Below are positions 28,037 to 38,015 of a stretch of 64,000 nt of DNA, in pieces; position 1 is the first letter of the stretch, and the number at the start of each line of letters is the position of its first letter. Both the position numbers and the translations under genes were made by a program. The notes under the pieces are model-generated. The model worked only from the letters and a program-made list of their open reading frames with translations, was not told the DNA's origin and searched no databases. The stretch comes from Mycolicibacterium thermoresistibile (lineage in GTDB: Bacteria > Actinomycetota > Actinomycetes > Mycobacteriales > Mycobacteriaceae): contig NZ_LT906483.1 of assembly GCF_900187065.1 (NCBI RefSeq), positions 558,001-622,000 of the forward strand, read 5' to 3'.

Positions 28037-29730
28037 GTCAGTTTTCGGACCGCCTCGATGCGGGCCTGCAGCTGTTCGGTGGTCGCCGCGGCCACCGGCG
28101 GGCCGCCGCAGATGCGGCGCAGCTCGTTGTGGATCCAACCGTGTGGCTTACCGGTGCGGTGGTGGGCGATCGACACCAGCGTGTTGAGCTCGCGGCGCAG
28201 CTCCCGCAGCCGACTGTGGGTGGACGCGTCGCGGGCCGGGGCCGGCGGCCCGTTGGCGGTGCGTTTGGTGAGCTGCTCCTCCTGCCGGCGCCGCAGCAGC
28301 TCACGCATCTGCTCGGCGTCCAGCAACCCGGGGATGCCGAGGTAGTCGGCCTCCTCCTCACTGCCCGCCGGGGTGGCGGTGCCGAACGAGGCCCCGTCGA
28401 AGATCAGCTGATCCAGCTCGGCCTCGGCGCCCAGCGCCTCGTAGCCGTTGTCCAGCTCGGTCTTCTCGTCCTTGGTCCGGGCGGCATCCCGGAGCAGATC
28501 GTCGTCCAGCCCGTCGGACTCCCGGTGCGGTTTGCCCAGCACATGGTTGCGCTGCGCCTCCAACTCGCTGGCCAGCAGCAGCAGGTTGGGCACCGACGGC
28601 AGGAAGATGCTGGCGGTCTCACCGGGCCGGCGGGACCGGACGAACCGGCCGATCACCTGGGCGAAGAACAACGGCGTCGACGCGCTGGTGGCGTACACCC
28701 CGACCGACAGCCGCGGCACGTCGACACCCTCCGAGACCATCCGCACCGCCACCAGCCAGCGGCTGGTTCCCGCGGAGTACTCGCTGATGCGGTCCGAGGC
28801 GCCCGGATCGTCGGAGAGCACCACGGTCGGCTGCTCACCGGTGATCTGGTGCAGCAGTTTCGCGTAGGCGCGGGCGCTGGTCTGGTCGGAGGCGATGATC
28901 ATGCCGCCGGCGTCGGGCACATGCCGGCGCTTCTGCTGCAACCGCTTGTCGGCGGCCGCGATCACCGCCGGCATCCAGTCGCCGGCCGGGTTGAGCGCGG
29001 TGCGCCAGGCGCGGGCGGTCTGCTCGGCGCTCAGTGGTTCGCCCAGCCGTGCGGAGTACTCCTCACCGGCGCTGTCGCGCCAGCGCGCCTCTCCGGAATA
29101 GGCCAGGAACACCACCGGGCGGACCACGCCGTCGGCCAGCGCGTCGGCATAGCCGTAGACGTAGTCGGCGCGGGAGCGCAGGAACCCGTTCTCGTCGGGC
29201 TCGTAGGTGACGAACGGGATCGGGCTGTCGTCGCTGCGGAACGGGGTGCCGGTCAGCGCCAGCCGTCGGGTGGCGTCGCTGAACGCCTCCAGCATCGCCT
29301 CGCCCCAGCTCTTGTTGTCCCCGCCGTGGTGGATCTCGTCGAAGATCACCAGCGTCCTGCGGTTCTCGGTGCGCACCCGGTGCCGGGTGGGGTGACTGGC
29401 CACCTGGGCATAGGTGATGACGACCCCGTGGTATTCCGACGACGTCTGCGCGTCGGAGTTGCTGAACCGGGGGTCCAGCGCGATGCCGTGGCTCTCCGCC
29501 GCGGCGGCCCACTGGAACTTGAGGTGCTCTGTCGGCACCACCACGGTGACCGTGTCCACGGTGCGGTCGCTCAGCAGCTCCGCGGCGATCCGCAGGGCGA
29601 ACGTCGTCTTACCCGCACCGGGGGTGGCGACCGCCAGGAAGTCGCGAGGTTTGGCGGTCAGATACTTGACCAGCGCCTTACGCTGCCAGCCCCGCAATGC
29701 CCGGGTGCTGGGCGCCGCTTCAGCCCGCAC
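28033..29730 (-). CDS. Superfamily 2 DEAD/DEAH-box helicase
   Basis: The 565-residue protein has an SF2 helicase core: a RGWQRKAL Q-like entry, Walker A ATPGAGKTT (about residue 35), Walker B as FDEIHH (DEIH), TGTPFRSD (motif III) and a helicase C domain with VRMVSEGVDVPRL and QVIGRFVRSR (motif VI). It resembles the restriction-endonuclease R-subunit type of helicase. The C-terminus (LRRELNTLVSIAHHRTGKPHGWIHNELRR) resembles phage-type helicase/nuclease tails. Start GTG at 29730 with an excellent AAGGAGG site 7 nt upstream. No nuclease domain is seen. The job is unknown; DNA repair or phage defence are both possible. Confidence 0.88.
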   Translation of the reverse strand: MRAEAAPSTRALRGWQRKALVKYLTAKPRDFLAVATPGAGKTTFALRIAAELLSDRTVDTVTVVVPTEHLKFQWAAAAESHGIALDPRFSNSDAQTSSEYHGVVITYAQVASHPTRHRVRTENRRTLVIFDEIHHGGDNKSWGEAMLEAFSDATRRLALTGTPFRSDDSPIPFVTYEPDENGFLRSRADYVYGYADALADGVVRPVVFLAYSGEARWRDSAGEEYSARLGEPLSAEQTARAWRTALNPAGDWMPAVIAAADKRLQQKRRHVPDAGGMIIASDQTSARAYAKLLHQITGEQPTVVLSDDPGASDRISEYSAGTSRWLVAVRMVSEGVDVPRLSVGVYATSASTPLFFAQVIGRFVRSRRPGETASIFLPSVPNLLLLASELEAQRNHVLGKPHRESDGLDDDLLRDAARTKDEKTELDNGYEALGAEAELDQLIFDGASFGTATPAGSEEEADYLGIPGLLDAEQMRELLRRRQEEQLTKRTANGPPAPARDASTHSRLRELRRELNTLVSIAHHRTGKPHGWIHNELRRICGGPPVAAATTEQLQARIEAVRKLT

Positions 29731-29837
29731 CCGAGCCCTCCTTTCTGACCGGAATGCAGTTTAGGCCAAGGCGTTCCGCGGATGCATCTCGCGTGGCGTG
29801 TCGGACGGGGTGTCGCGCACACCGCTCGGCCCACCGC

Positions 29838-31664
29838 TCAGAACGGGGGCGGGTCGTCTCCTGGTGGTGGTATCGGCGCGCGGGTGGTGGCGGCCCCGGA
29901 GAGTGGGCCGAGAACTTCCGCCAACTTCGCATCGGCAGCGAGGTTGGCGAGCCGGTTGGCCTCGCGTTCGGCTTTGATGCGGCCGGCTTCGTCGTCGGCG
30001 CGGGTGCGTCGGCGCCGGGGCATGCCCAGCCCACGGGCCGGGGATTCGGGCCCGTCGGGCGTGGTCGCCGGGGTCTGCGGGACCGGGGTGGCGGTGTTCC
30101 ATTCCGGGAAGATCAGGTGGGCGCCCGGGACGTGGCGGTAGCGGGCTCCGTGCGGGCTGGTCCAGGTCAGGGTGCCGTCCGCGGCCTGGGCGACCTGCCA
30201 GCCGGCGAAGGTCTTCGCCAGATGGTGGGTGCGGCAGAAGCAGCCGGTGTTGCCGGCGTGGGTGGGCCCGTTCGGCCAGGGAATGCGGTGGTCGATGTCG
30301 CAGCGTTCCGCGGGGGCGTTGCAGCCAGGGAAGCAGCAGGTCATGTCCCGGGCCCGAACGAACCGGGCCAGGGTCGCCGACGGCCGGTACCGGGGTTCGA
30401 TGTCGGCCGGCGGGGATTCGAGGGCGGTGATCTTGGCTCCGGTGCGTACCAGTTCGGCCAGCAGCGGTCCGGGCACGAAGGGCCCGCCCAGCACTACCGC
30501 CTTCCCGCCCGGTTTCGGCGGCGGCGGTGTGGGTGACGGTGTGGGTGGCTTTGTGGGTGGCGGTGTGGATGGCGCAGTGGTGGCGGCCGCTTTGTCCGGT
30601 CCGGGACGGCAGGGCGCCGTGTGGGGCTTGTTTCGGGTGTGTCTCGTCCGGCCCCCGGGGCGATGCGGGTTGGCGGCGGCGATCATCTCGGAGATCTGCT
30701 CGGGGGTGTAGGTGTGGGTCCAGTCGGCCTGCGGGGTGAAGATCCACGTCGGCGGCTGCTGTGCGTCGAGCCACGGGGTGCCGATGCTGGGCTGGGTCGC
30801 GGCCTCGTGGACGGCGGCTTCGATGGCATCCTGGTCGGCCAGCACGTGGATGACCACCGATGACGCCCGCGTGCGGTCGACCACCTCGGCGTCGCCGACG
30901 CGTTGGCGGCATTCGGGCCGGTTGCAGCGGCACGGCAGGTGATCGCCCCGGTTGGTCAGCACGTTCATCGCATCCGAGCGGCGTTCACCGACCGTGCGTG
31001 GGTCTTCCGGGCACACCGTCGACACCAATTCGTCGATGGTGCGGTCGAGCAGGGCTGCATCCGCCGAGTGCATGCTGCCGTAGAGGCTGGTGGTGCCGGT
31101 CCGGTCGTCGGGTTTGCCGAACTGGATGTCACGGCGCTTGGCGGTCTGATGCACCTTGCGGGTGGCGTCGGGGTCGTGAGCGGCGATCGCGGAGTCGATG
31201 GCCTGCTCCAGAGCGGCATCCGACAGGCGGCCCCAGCCGCCGCGCACCCCGGCCGCTTCGGCGGCGGCCACCAGCGCCGCGTCGACGGCGGCGGCCGCCT
31301 CGGGCGCCACCAGGTAGGTGCGCCAGCAGATCACCGAGGCGATCCGTTCGGAGATGGCGCCCGAACGCAGGAGTTCGGCAACCCCGGGGAGCCGTTGGCG
31401 CAACGCCTTGGCCAGGTGGATCTGTGCGCCGGCACGACGCGCGCTGATTCCCAGCGCGGCGCCGACCTCGGCCGCGGTGGCGGCGAACCCGTCGAACACG
31501 GCAAGGGGATCGGCGGCGGCGAGATTCCGGTCCAGCAGCTCGGCTATCGCCGCCAGCCTGGTTTCCGCCGCGGCGGCCTCGGCGCGGGCAGCAGCAGTGA
31601 TCGTCGCGACCAGGGCGGCGGTGTCGGCCGCGGCGAGGTCATGTCGATCAACTGCTTCAAACAT
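29838..31664 (-). CDS. 13E12-family DUF222 protein with HNH motif (second copy)
   Basis: This 608-residue paralogue of the gene at 1604-3166 has an alanine-rich DUF222 region to about residue 330. A Pro/Lys/Thr-rich low-complexity linker follows, then an HNH module (CCFPGCNAPAERCDIDHRIPW, later CRTHHLAKTF), ending in DDPPPF. Both copies share the N-terminal Met-Phe-Glu and the terminal PPPF but differ widely between, so they are not a recent duplication. ATG at 31664 is chosen because it aligns with the other copy and lies in the SOS-like box; the frame runs upstream without stops to 31967, into DNA with no recognisable domain. Divergent from groEL2. Confidence 0.88.
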   Translation of the reverse strand: MFEAVDRHDLAAADTAALVATITAAARAEAAAAETRLAAIAELLDRNLAAADPLAVFDGFAATAAEVGAALGISARRAGAQIHLAKALRQRLPGVAELLRSGAISERIASVICWRTYLVAPEAAAAVDAALVAAAEAAGVRGGWGRLSDAALEQAIDSAIAAHDPDATRKVHQTAKRRDIQFGKPDDRTGTTSLYGSMHSADAALLDRTIDELVSTVCPEDPRTVGERRSDAMNVLTNRGDHLPCRCNRPECRQRVGDAEVVDRTRASSVVIHVLADQDAIEAAVHEAATQPSIGTPWLDAQQPPTWIFTPQADWTHTYTPEQISEMIAAANPHRPGGRTRHTRNKPHTAPCRPGPDKAAATTAPSTPPPTKPPTPSPTPPPPKPGGKAVVLGGPFVPGPLLAELVRTGAKITALESPPADIEPRYRPSATLARFVRARDMTCCFPGCNAPAERCDIDHRIPWPNGPTHAGNTGCFCRTHHLAKTFAGWQVAQAADGTLTWTSPHGARYRHVPGAHLIFPEWNTATPVPQTPATTPDGPESPARGLGMPRRRRTRADDEAGRIKAEREANRLANLAADAKLAEVLGPLSGAATTRAPIPPPGDDPPPF

Positions 31665-31672
31665 GTGTTCGA
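31657..31672 (-). promoter_or_regulatory. SOS-box-like LexA operator over the second 13E12 start
   Basis: On the minus strand the sequence is TCGAACACATGTTTGA, one mismatch from TCGAAC-N4-GTTCGA. The initiator ATG falls at the same offset within the box as in the first copy. LexA control of several 13E12 genes is established in M. tuberculosis. Confidence 0.7.
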
Positions 31673-31961
31673 TACTAATGTGCCCCACCGACAAGGCGCT
31701 GCGAAACGGGTGTCCACCGACCGCACGCGTTTCGTCCGCACGCGTGGGCGCCGATGGTACGCACCGCGTTGAGTGGTTTGCCGACCCGGTCATGCCAACC
31801 CCGGCCGTGCCGTCAGACCTGCACCGATTCGCCGGCGGCCGCAGCGACGCCCGGCGCCGCGGCCGCGTCGCGGGGACGGCCGTGTGGAGGGCCATACGCA
31901 AGGAATGCTCAAGCAGCGACAATGGCGGCGTCGGCCATAAGCGCAGCCCCCGGCGGCGACC

Positions 31962-31987
31962 TTGCACTCGGCATGGGCGAGTGCTAA
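31962..31987 (+). promoter_or_regulatory. CIRCE operator 1 (HrcA site) upstream of groEL2
   Basis: GCACTC (31964-31969), a 9-nt spacer and GAGTGCTAA give the classic CIRCE inverted repeat. HrcA binds CIRCE and represses groE and related genes until heat shock. Confidence 0.95.
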
Positions 31988-31995
31988 GAATGCAG

Positions 31996-32022
31996 TTGGC
32001 ACTCGCGAACGGCGAGTGCTAG
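31996..32022 (+). promoter_or_regulatory. CIRCE operator 2 (HrcA site) upstream of groEL2
   Basis: A second copy, TTGGCACTC, 9-nt spacer, GAGTGCTAG, is centred 35 bp downstream of the first and about 125 nt before the ATG. Dual CIRCE elements occur before groEL2 in mycobacteria. Confidence 0.95.
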
Positions 32023-32115
32023 GTCGGGACGGTGAGGCACCGGGCCGCATTGCGGAGCACACCCGAGCCGTCCGTCGCGGGCACTGCACCCGGCCGAGAG
32101 ACGTGCATCCCCTAG

Positions 32116-33759
<1,644 letters not shown>

Positions 33760-33775
33760 GTCAGTCCGTCAATCG

Positions 33776-33810
33776 GAAAAGCCCGGCCTGTCCGCAGGCC
33801 GGGCTTTTTC
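33776..33810. terminator. Intrinsic terminator between groEL2 and the MHS transporter
   Basis: A 10-bp perfect GC-rich stem (33781-33790 with 33795-33804) and a 4-nt loop are followed by TTTTT and preceded by AAAA, so it can act in both directions on the two convergent genes. Confidence 0.93.
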
Positions 33811-33831
33811 GTGTCCGCACCGGAGCCGGTG

Positions 33832-35157
33832 CTAGAGCCGGTGCAGGGGAGCCGGACGCAACGCCGTCGTGGCCACGACGCTGATCAGCGCGGTCGCCAC
33901 CAGGTAGCCGCAGGCCAGCCACGGCGCTCCGCCGGCGGCGGCGATCAGGGCGGTCAGGATCATCGGCGTCACCCCGGAGGCGAAGATCCCGGAGAGCTGA
34001 TACACCGTCGACAGCCCGGTGTAGCGGATCCGGGCCGGGAACAGCGAGGCGTACAACGTGCCCTGCGCGCCGTAGAACAACGCGTGGATCACCCCGAACA
34101 CCAGCAGCATGCCCAGCGTGTAGAAGACGATCTCGCCGGTGCCGAACAGCGCGAACACCGGGAACACCGCGAGCGCGTAGGCGGTGATGCCGATGGTGTA
34201 GATCCGCTTGGCGCCGAACCGATCGGTGAGCACACCCGACACCGGCAGCAGCACCGCCATCAGCAGTGCGGCGGCGGTGACGGCAACCAGCACCGGCACT
34301 TTCGCCAGCCCCAGTGTGGTGGTGGCGTAGGCGATGGCGAACACGCCCCAGGTGTTGAACGCCGCGCCCTCGCCCCAGCGGGACAGCAACCCGAGCAGCG
34401 TCGAGCGCAGCACCGGCGGACGGAACACGTCACGCAGCGGCACGGCGGCCCGGTCGCCGGTGTCGCGGACCCGCTGGAAAGCGGGAGTCTCGGTGGCGCG
34501 CAACCGGACCACGACACCGAAGACCACCAACACGATGCTGAGCAGGAACGCGATCCGCCAACCGTAGGTCAGGAACGCGTCATCGGGAAGGGCGATCTGC
34601 AGCAGCGCGAACACCCCGGTACCCAGCGCCAGCCCCAACGCCAGACCGATCTGCGGAATGCTGCCGCACAACCCCCGTCGCCGCGGCGGACCGTGTTCGA
34701 CCGCGAGCAGCACCGCTCCGGCCCACTCCCCGCCGAGCGCGAAGCCCTGCACAATTCTCAACAGCAGCAACAGGATCGGGGCGAGCGCGCCGATCTGGGC
34801 GGCAGTGGGCAGCACCCCCATCAGCGCGGTCGCGCCGCCCATCAGCACCATGGTCAGCGCCAGCGTCCTCTTCCGCCCGATCCGGTCCCCGACATGGCCG
34901 AACACCACGCCGCCGATCGGCCGGACCACGAAACCCACCGCGAACGTCGCGAACGACAACATGGTCCCGACGAACGTGGACTGGTCCGGGAAGAACGCGT
35001 GGTTGAAGACCAGGCCGGCGGCGGTCGCGTAGAGGAAGAAGTCGTACCACTCGATGGTGGTGCCGACGAGGCTGGCCCACAACGCCGTGCGGGCCTGCGG
35101 AGTGACCGCGGAGTCGTCGTCGTGGTGGGGCGCCACCGGTGCGTCGAGGAGAGTCAC
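33832..35157 (-). CDS. MFS transporter, metabolite:H+ symporter (MHS) family
   Basis: The product is about 441 residues with twelve predicted spans. The family signature GTTIEWYDFFLYA lies in the first span, with GHVGDRIGRKRTL between spans 2 and 3 and GFALGGEWAGAVLLAVEH in span 4-5. MHS proteins (ShiA, ProP, KgtP) import organic acids, shikimate or osmolytes by proton symport; the substrate here cannot be told. Start: GTG at 35157 is closest to the usual N-terminus; GTG at 35202 would add 15 residues, and no ribosome-binding site favours either. It is divergent from the substrate-binding lipoprotein gene. Confidence 0.88.
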   Translation of the reverse strand: MTLLDAPVAPHHDDDSAVTPQARTALWASLVGTTIEWYDFFLYATAAGLVFNHAFFPDQSTFVGTMLSFATFAVGFVVRPIGGVVFGHVGDRIGRKRTLALTMVLMGGATALMGVLPTAAQIGALAPILLLLLRIVQGFALGGEWAGAVLLAVEHGPPRRRGLCGSIPQIGLALGLALGTGVFALLQIALPDDAFLTYGWRIAFLLSIVLVVFGVVVRLRATETPAFQRVRDTGDRAAVPLRDVFRPPVLRSTLLGLLSRWGEGAAFNTWGVFAIAYATTTLGLAKVPVLVAVTAAALLMAVLLPVSGVLTDRFGAKRIYTIGITAYALAVFPVFALFGTGEIVFYTLGMLLVFGVIHALFYGAQGTLYASLFPARIRYTGLSTVYQLSGIFASGVTPMILTALIAAAGGAPWLACGYLVATALISVVATTALRPAPLHRL

Positions 35158-35233
35158 GGCATTCAGTAACGCCGAACCGGGCGGATGGGCATACGGTTGC
35201 ACGCGCCGTGATTCGAACCCGCCGGCCGCTGGG

Positions 35234-35272
35234 ATAGGCTCCGATGCCTGGGCGCGACAGGTGCCGTCGCGC
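35234..35272 (+). promoter_or_regulatory. Putative promoter and 5' hairpin of the corrinoid-type transporter operon
   Basis: ATAGGCT at 35234-35240 fits a mycobacterial -10. A 7-bp inverted repeat GCGCGAC/GTCGCGC (35252-35258 and 35266-35272) follows in the predicted leader. No cobalamin riboswitch core is recognisable. Confidence 0.3.
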
Positions 35273-35309
35273 GCAGCTTCGAATGTTTCAGCAGGAAGGA
35301 CAGGACTCG

Positions 35310-36203
35310 GTGAACACCCTGCGCCGGTTGGCGTTGTTGCTGATCGCGCTGCTGCCGCTCGCGGTGGCGACGGCGTGCGGATCCTCCCCGGATTCCGACT
35401 CCGGAGCCGCCGGCAGCCCGCAACGCATCATCTCGCTGAGCCCGTCGGCCACCGAGACGCTGTGGGCCATCGGCGCCGGTGAGCAGGTGATCGCGGTCGA
35501 CGGGCAGTCCAACTTTCCGCCCGAGGTGCCGACCCAGGACGATCTGTCCGGATACACCCCCAACGTCGAGGCGATCATCGGCTACGAGCCCGACCTGGTG
35601 ATCACCGCCGACGCCCCCGACGAGCTGGTGTCCGGACTCGAGGCCGCCGGCATCGAACTGCTGTCCCAGCCCGCGCCGTCCACGCTGGACGAGGCCTACG
35701 CCCAGATCGAGCAGATCGGCGCCGCGACCGGACGCATCGGCGACGCCGCGGAACTGGTCGCGCAGATGCGCGAGCGGATCGCCGACGTCGTCGACAACAC
35801 CCCGGCGACCGACCTGACCTACTACCACGAACTGGATCCGACGTTGTTCAGCGCCGCCGGCTCGTCGTTCATCGGGGAGGTCTACGGTCTGTTCGGCCTG
35901 CGCAACATCGCCGACGAGGTCGGCGACGGGGTGGCGGCGGACGCCTATCCGCAGCTGTCCGAGGAGTTCATCGTCACCGCGAACCCGGATCTGATCTTCC
36001 TGGCCGATGTGCAGTGCTGCGGGGTGACCGCGGCGTCGGTGGCGAACCGGGCCGGATGGGCCGAGGTGGCCGCCGTGCGGGAAGGACGCATCTACGAGCT
36101 CGACGCCGACATCGCCAGCCGCTGGGGTCCCCGGGTGGTGGACATGGTCGAGCAGATCGGCAGTGTGCTGACCGAGGTCGAGGCTGTCCCGGCGCAGAAC
36201 TGA
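35310..36203 (+). CDS. ABC substrate-binding lipoprotein, BtuF/FecB family
   Basis: The 297-residue preprotein has a signal peptide with lipobox ATAC near residue 20. A periplasmic-binding domain of the helical-backbone type (PF01497) follows: RIISLSPSATETLWAIG, YTPNVEAIIGYEPDLVI, and a second lobe ending RWGPRVVDMVEQI. This fold binds cobalamin, haem or siderophores. GTG at 35310 is chosen because AGGAAGGACAGGA precedes it and the signal peptide begins there. The operon continues with a FecCD permease, an ATPase and a CobU fusion, which favours a corrinoid as ligand. Confidence 0.9.
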   Translation: MNTLRRLALLLIALLPLAVATACGSSPDSDSGAAGSPQRIISLSPSATETLWAIGAGEQVIAVDGQSNFPPEVPTQDDLSGYTPNVEAIIGYEPDLVITADAPDELVSGLEAAGIELLSQPAPSTLDEAYAQIEQIGAATGRIGDAAELVAQMRERIADVVDNTPATDLTYYHELDPTLFSAAGSSFIGEVYGLFGLRNIADEVGDGVAADAYPQLSEEFIVTANPDLIFLADVQCCGVTAASVANRAGWAEVAAVREGRIYELDADIASRWGPRVVDMVEQIGSVLTEVEAVPAQN

Positions 36204-36231
36204 CCGCCGCCGCTGGGCCACCGCCGCGGCG

Positions 36232-37215
36232 GTGCTCGGCGTGTTCGGCGCGGCCGCGCTCGCGATTCTGGTCGGACCCGCCGATCTGCCCGCCCGCGGG
36301 GTGCTGGGGGCGCTGCTCGACGCGCTGCCCGGTGTCGACGTCGACCACGGGCTGACCGCCGCCCAGCACGCGGTGCTGTGGCAGATCCGGTTGCCGCGGG
36401 TGGTGCTCGGGGCGCTGGTCGGCGCCACGCTGGCGGTGGCCGGGGCCGCCTATCAGGGCGTGTTCCGCAATCCGCTGGCCGACCCCTACCTGCTGGGGGT
36501 GTCCAGCGGCGCCGGGCTGGGCGCCACCGCGGTGATCGTATTCGGCGCCTCGGCAAGCGTTTTCGCGGTTCCGGCGGCCGCGTTCATCGGCGGTGTCGCG
36601 GCGGTGACGGCCACCTACCTGCTGGGACGCGGGGTGGGCGGCGGCCGCACCGAGGTGGTCATCATCCTCGCCGGGGTCGCCGTCGCCGCATTCGCCAACG
36701 CCGGGCAGACCTTCCTGCAACAGCGCTACGACGACACCATGCGACAGGTGTACAGCTGGCTGCTCGGCCGGCTCGGCACCAACGGCTGGACCGAGGTCGC
36801 GGTCGCGCTGCCCTATGTGGTGGTGACGATCGGGGTGCTGCTGTTGTTCAGCCGGATCCTCGATGTGATGGCGGTCGGGGATCTGGAGGCCGCCAGCCTC
36901 GGTGTGGATCCGCGGCGGGTGCGGCTGCTGCTGGTCGCCGTCGCCACCCTGGGCACCGCCGCGGTGGTCAGCGTCAGCGGCCTGATCGGCTTCGTCGGGA
37001 TCGTGGTGCCGCACGCCGTGCGGCTGCTGGTGGGACCCGGCCACCGGCTGCTGCTGCCGCTGTCGGTGCTGTGCGGTGCGGCGTTCCTGATGCTGGCCGA
37101 TGTGCTGGCCCGGTGGGCGCTGGCGCCGGCCGAGTTGCCGATCGGTGTGGTGACCGCGGCGATCGGCGCACCGTTCTTCCTGGTGGTGTTGCGGCGCAGC
37201 AGGAGAATGTCGTGA
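36232..37215 (+). CDS. ABC transporter permease, BtuC/FecCD family
   Basis: The 327-residue polytopic permease has the family segments QIRLPRVVLGALVGATLAVAG, YQGVFRNPLADPYLLGVSSGA, and the GLIGFVGIVVPHAVRLLVGP loop that contacts the ATPase, with about nine to ten spans. GTG at 36232 is the first start codon in frame. However, the in-frame codons before it (from about 36205) read Arg-Arg-Arg-Trp-Ala-Thr, a natural start of the first span, so initiation may use an unusual codon such as CTG at 36184. The stop overlaps the ATPase start by GTGA. Confidence 0.88.
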   Translation: MLGVFGAAALAILVGPADLPARGVLGALLDALPGVDVDHGLTAAQHAVLWQIRLPRVVLGALVGATLAVAGAAYQGVFRNPLADPYLLGVSSGAGLGATAVIVFGASASVFAVPAAAFIGGVAAVTATYLLGRGVGGGRTEVVIILAGVAVAAFANAGQTFLQQRYDDTMRQVYSWLLGRLGTNGWTEVAVALPYVVVTIGVLLLFSRILDVMAVGDLEAASLGVDPRRVRLLLVAVATLGTAAVVSVSGLIGFVGIVVPHAVRLLVGPGHRLLLPLSVLCGAAFLMLADVLARWALAPAELPIGVVTAAIGAPFFLVVLRRSRRMS

Positions 37216-38015
37216 CGGCCGCGGTGACGTGCACCGGGCTCACCGTGGCACGTCGCGGCGCCACCGTGCTCGAGGGCGTCGATCTCGTTGTGCGGCAGGG
37301 AGAATGGGTCAGCATCGTCGGACCCAACGGTGCCGGCAAGACCACCCTGCTGCATGTGCTGGCCGGGTTGCTGCCGGGTGGCGGCGACACCCGGCTGACC
37401 GGGAGGGTGCGGGTCGCCGGGCTCGACCCGCAGGCCCAACGGCGCCGGCAGGTCGCCGCGGCGATCGCGTTGATGCCGCAACGGCCCACCGTTCCGGACG
37501 GGGTGCGGGTCGCCGAACTGGTCATGCTCGGCCGCACCCCGCATCTACGGCCGTTCGCGATGCCGTCGGCCGCCGACCGGCAGGTGGTGCGCGAGGCCAT
37601 CGTCCGGCTCGACCTGCAGCCGGTCGCCGACCGGTTGGTTACCGAATTGTCCGGCGGCGAACTGCAGCGGGTGATGCTGGCCCGCGCGCTGGCGCAACGA
37701 CCGTCGGTGCTGATCCTCGACGAGCCCACCAGCGCGCTGGACGTCGGCCATCAACAGCAGGTGCTCGAACTGGTCGACACGCTGCGCCGCACCGAGCGCA
37801 TCACCGTCGTCGCCGCCATGCACGACCTCACGCTGGCCGGGCAGTACGCCGAGCGGATGGTGATGCTCGCGGCCGGACGGGTGGTGGCCGACGGCACTCC
37901 GGCCGAGGTGCTGACCGTCGAGCGGATCGCGCAGGTGTATCAGGCACGGGTGGAGGTCATCGACCGCAACGGCGGCGTCGCGGTGCTGCCGGTCCGCGAT
38001 CGGGGTGTCTCGTGA
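37212..38015 (+). CDS. ABC transporter ATPase, BtuD/FhuC family
   Basis: The 267-residue ATPase has Walker A GPNGAGKTT, signature LSGGELQRV, Walker B LILDEPTSALD and switch His in AAMHDLTLA. It pairs with the FecCD-type permease. Start GTG at 37212 overlaps the permease stop, and the stop overlaps the GTG of the next gene, so the four genes appear to be one translationally coupled operon. Confidence 0.93.
   Translation: MTAAVTCTGLTVARRGATVLEGVDLVVRQGEWVSIVGPNGAGKTTLLHVLAGLLPGGGDTRLTGRVRVAGLDPQAQRRRQVAAAIALMPQRPTVPDGVRVAELVMLGRTPHLRPFAMPSAADRQVVREAIVRLDLQPVADRLVTELSGGELQRVMLARALAQRPSVLILDEPTSALDVGHQQQVLELVDTLRRTERITVVAAMHDLTLAGQYAERMVMLAAGRVVADGTPAEVLTVERIAQVYQARVEVIDRNGGVAVLPVRDRGVS

Noticed and set aside
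27481..29748. 755-codon plus-strand frame over the HAD and helicase genes
   Set aside because: It runs antisense to the helicase motifs and out of frame with the HAD gene; composition is mirror-like.
31665..31967. N-terminal extension of the second 13E12 protein
   Set aside because: The frame is open, but the Met-Phe-Glu start, the SOS-like box and alignment with the first copy place the start at 31664.
35195..35225. tRNA T-arm-like sequence (GATTCGAACCCGCC)
   Set aside because: The flanking bases do not pair into a T-stem and no anticodon or acceptor arms can be drawn.
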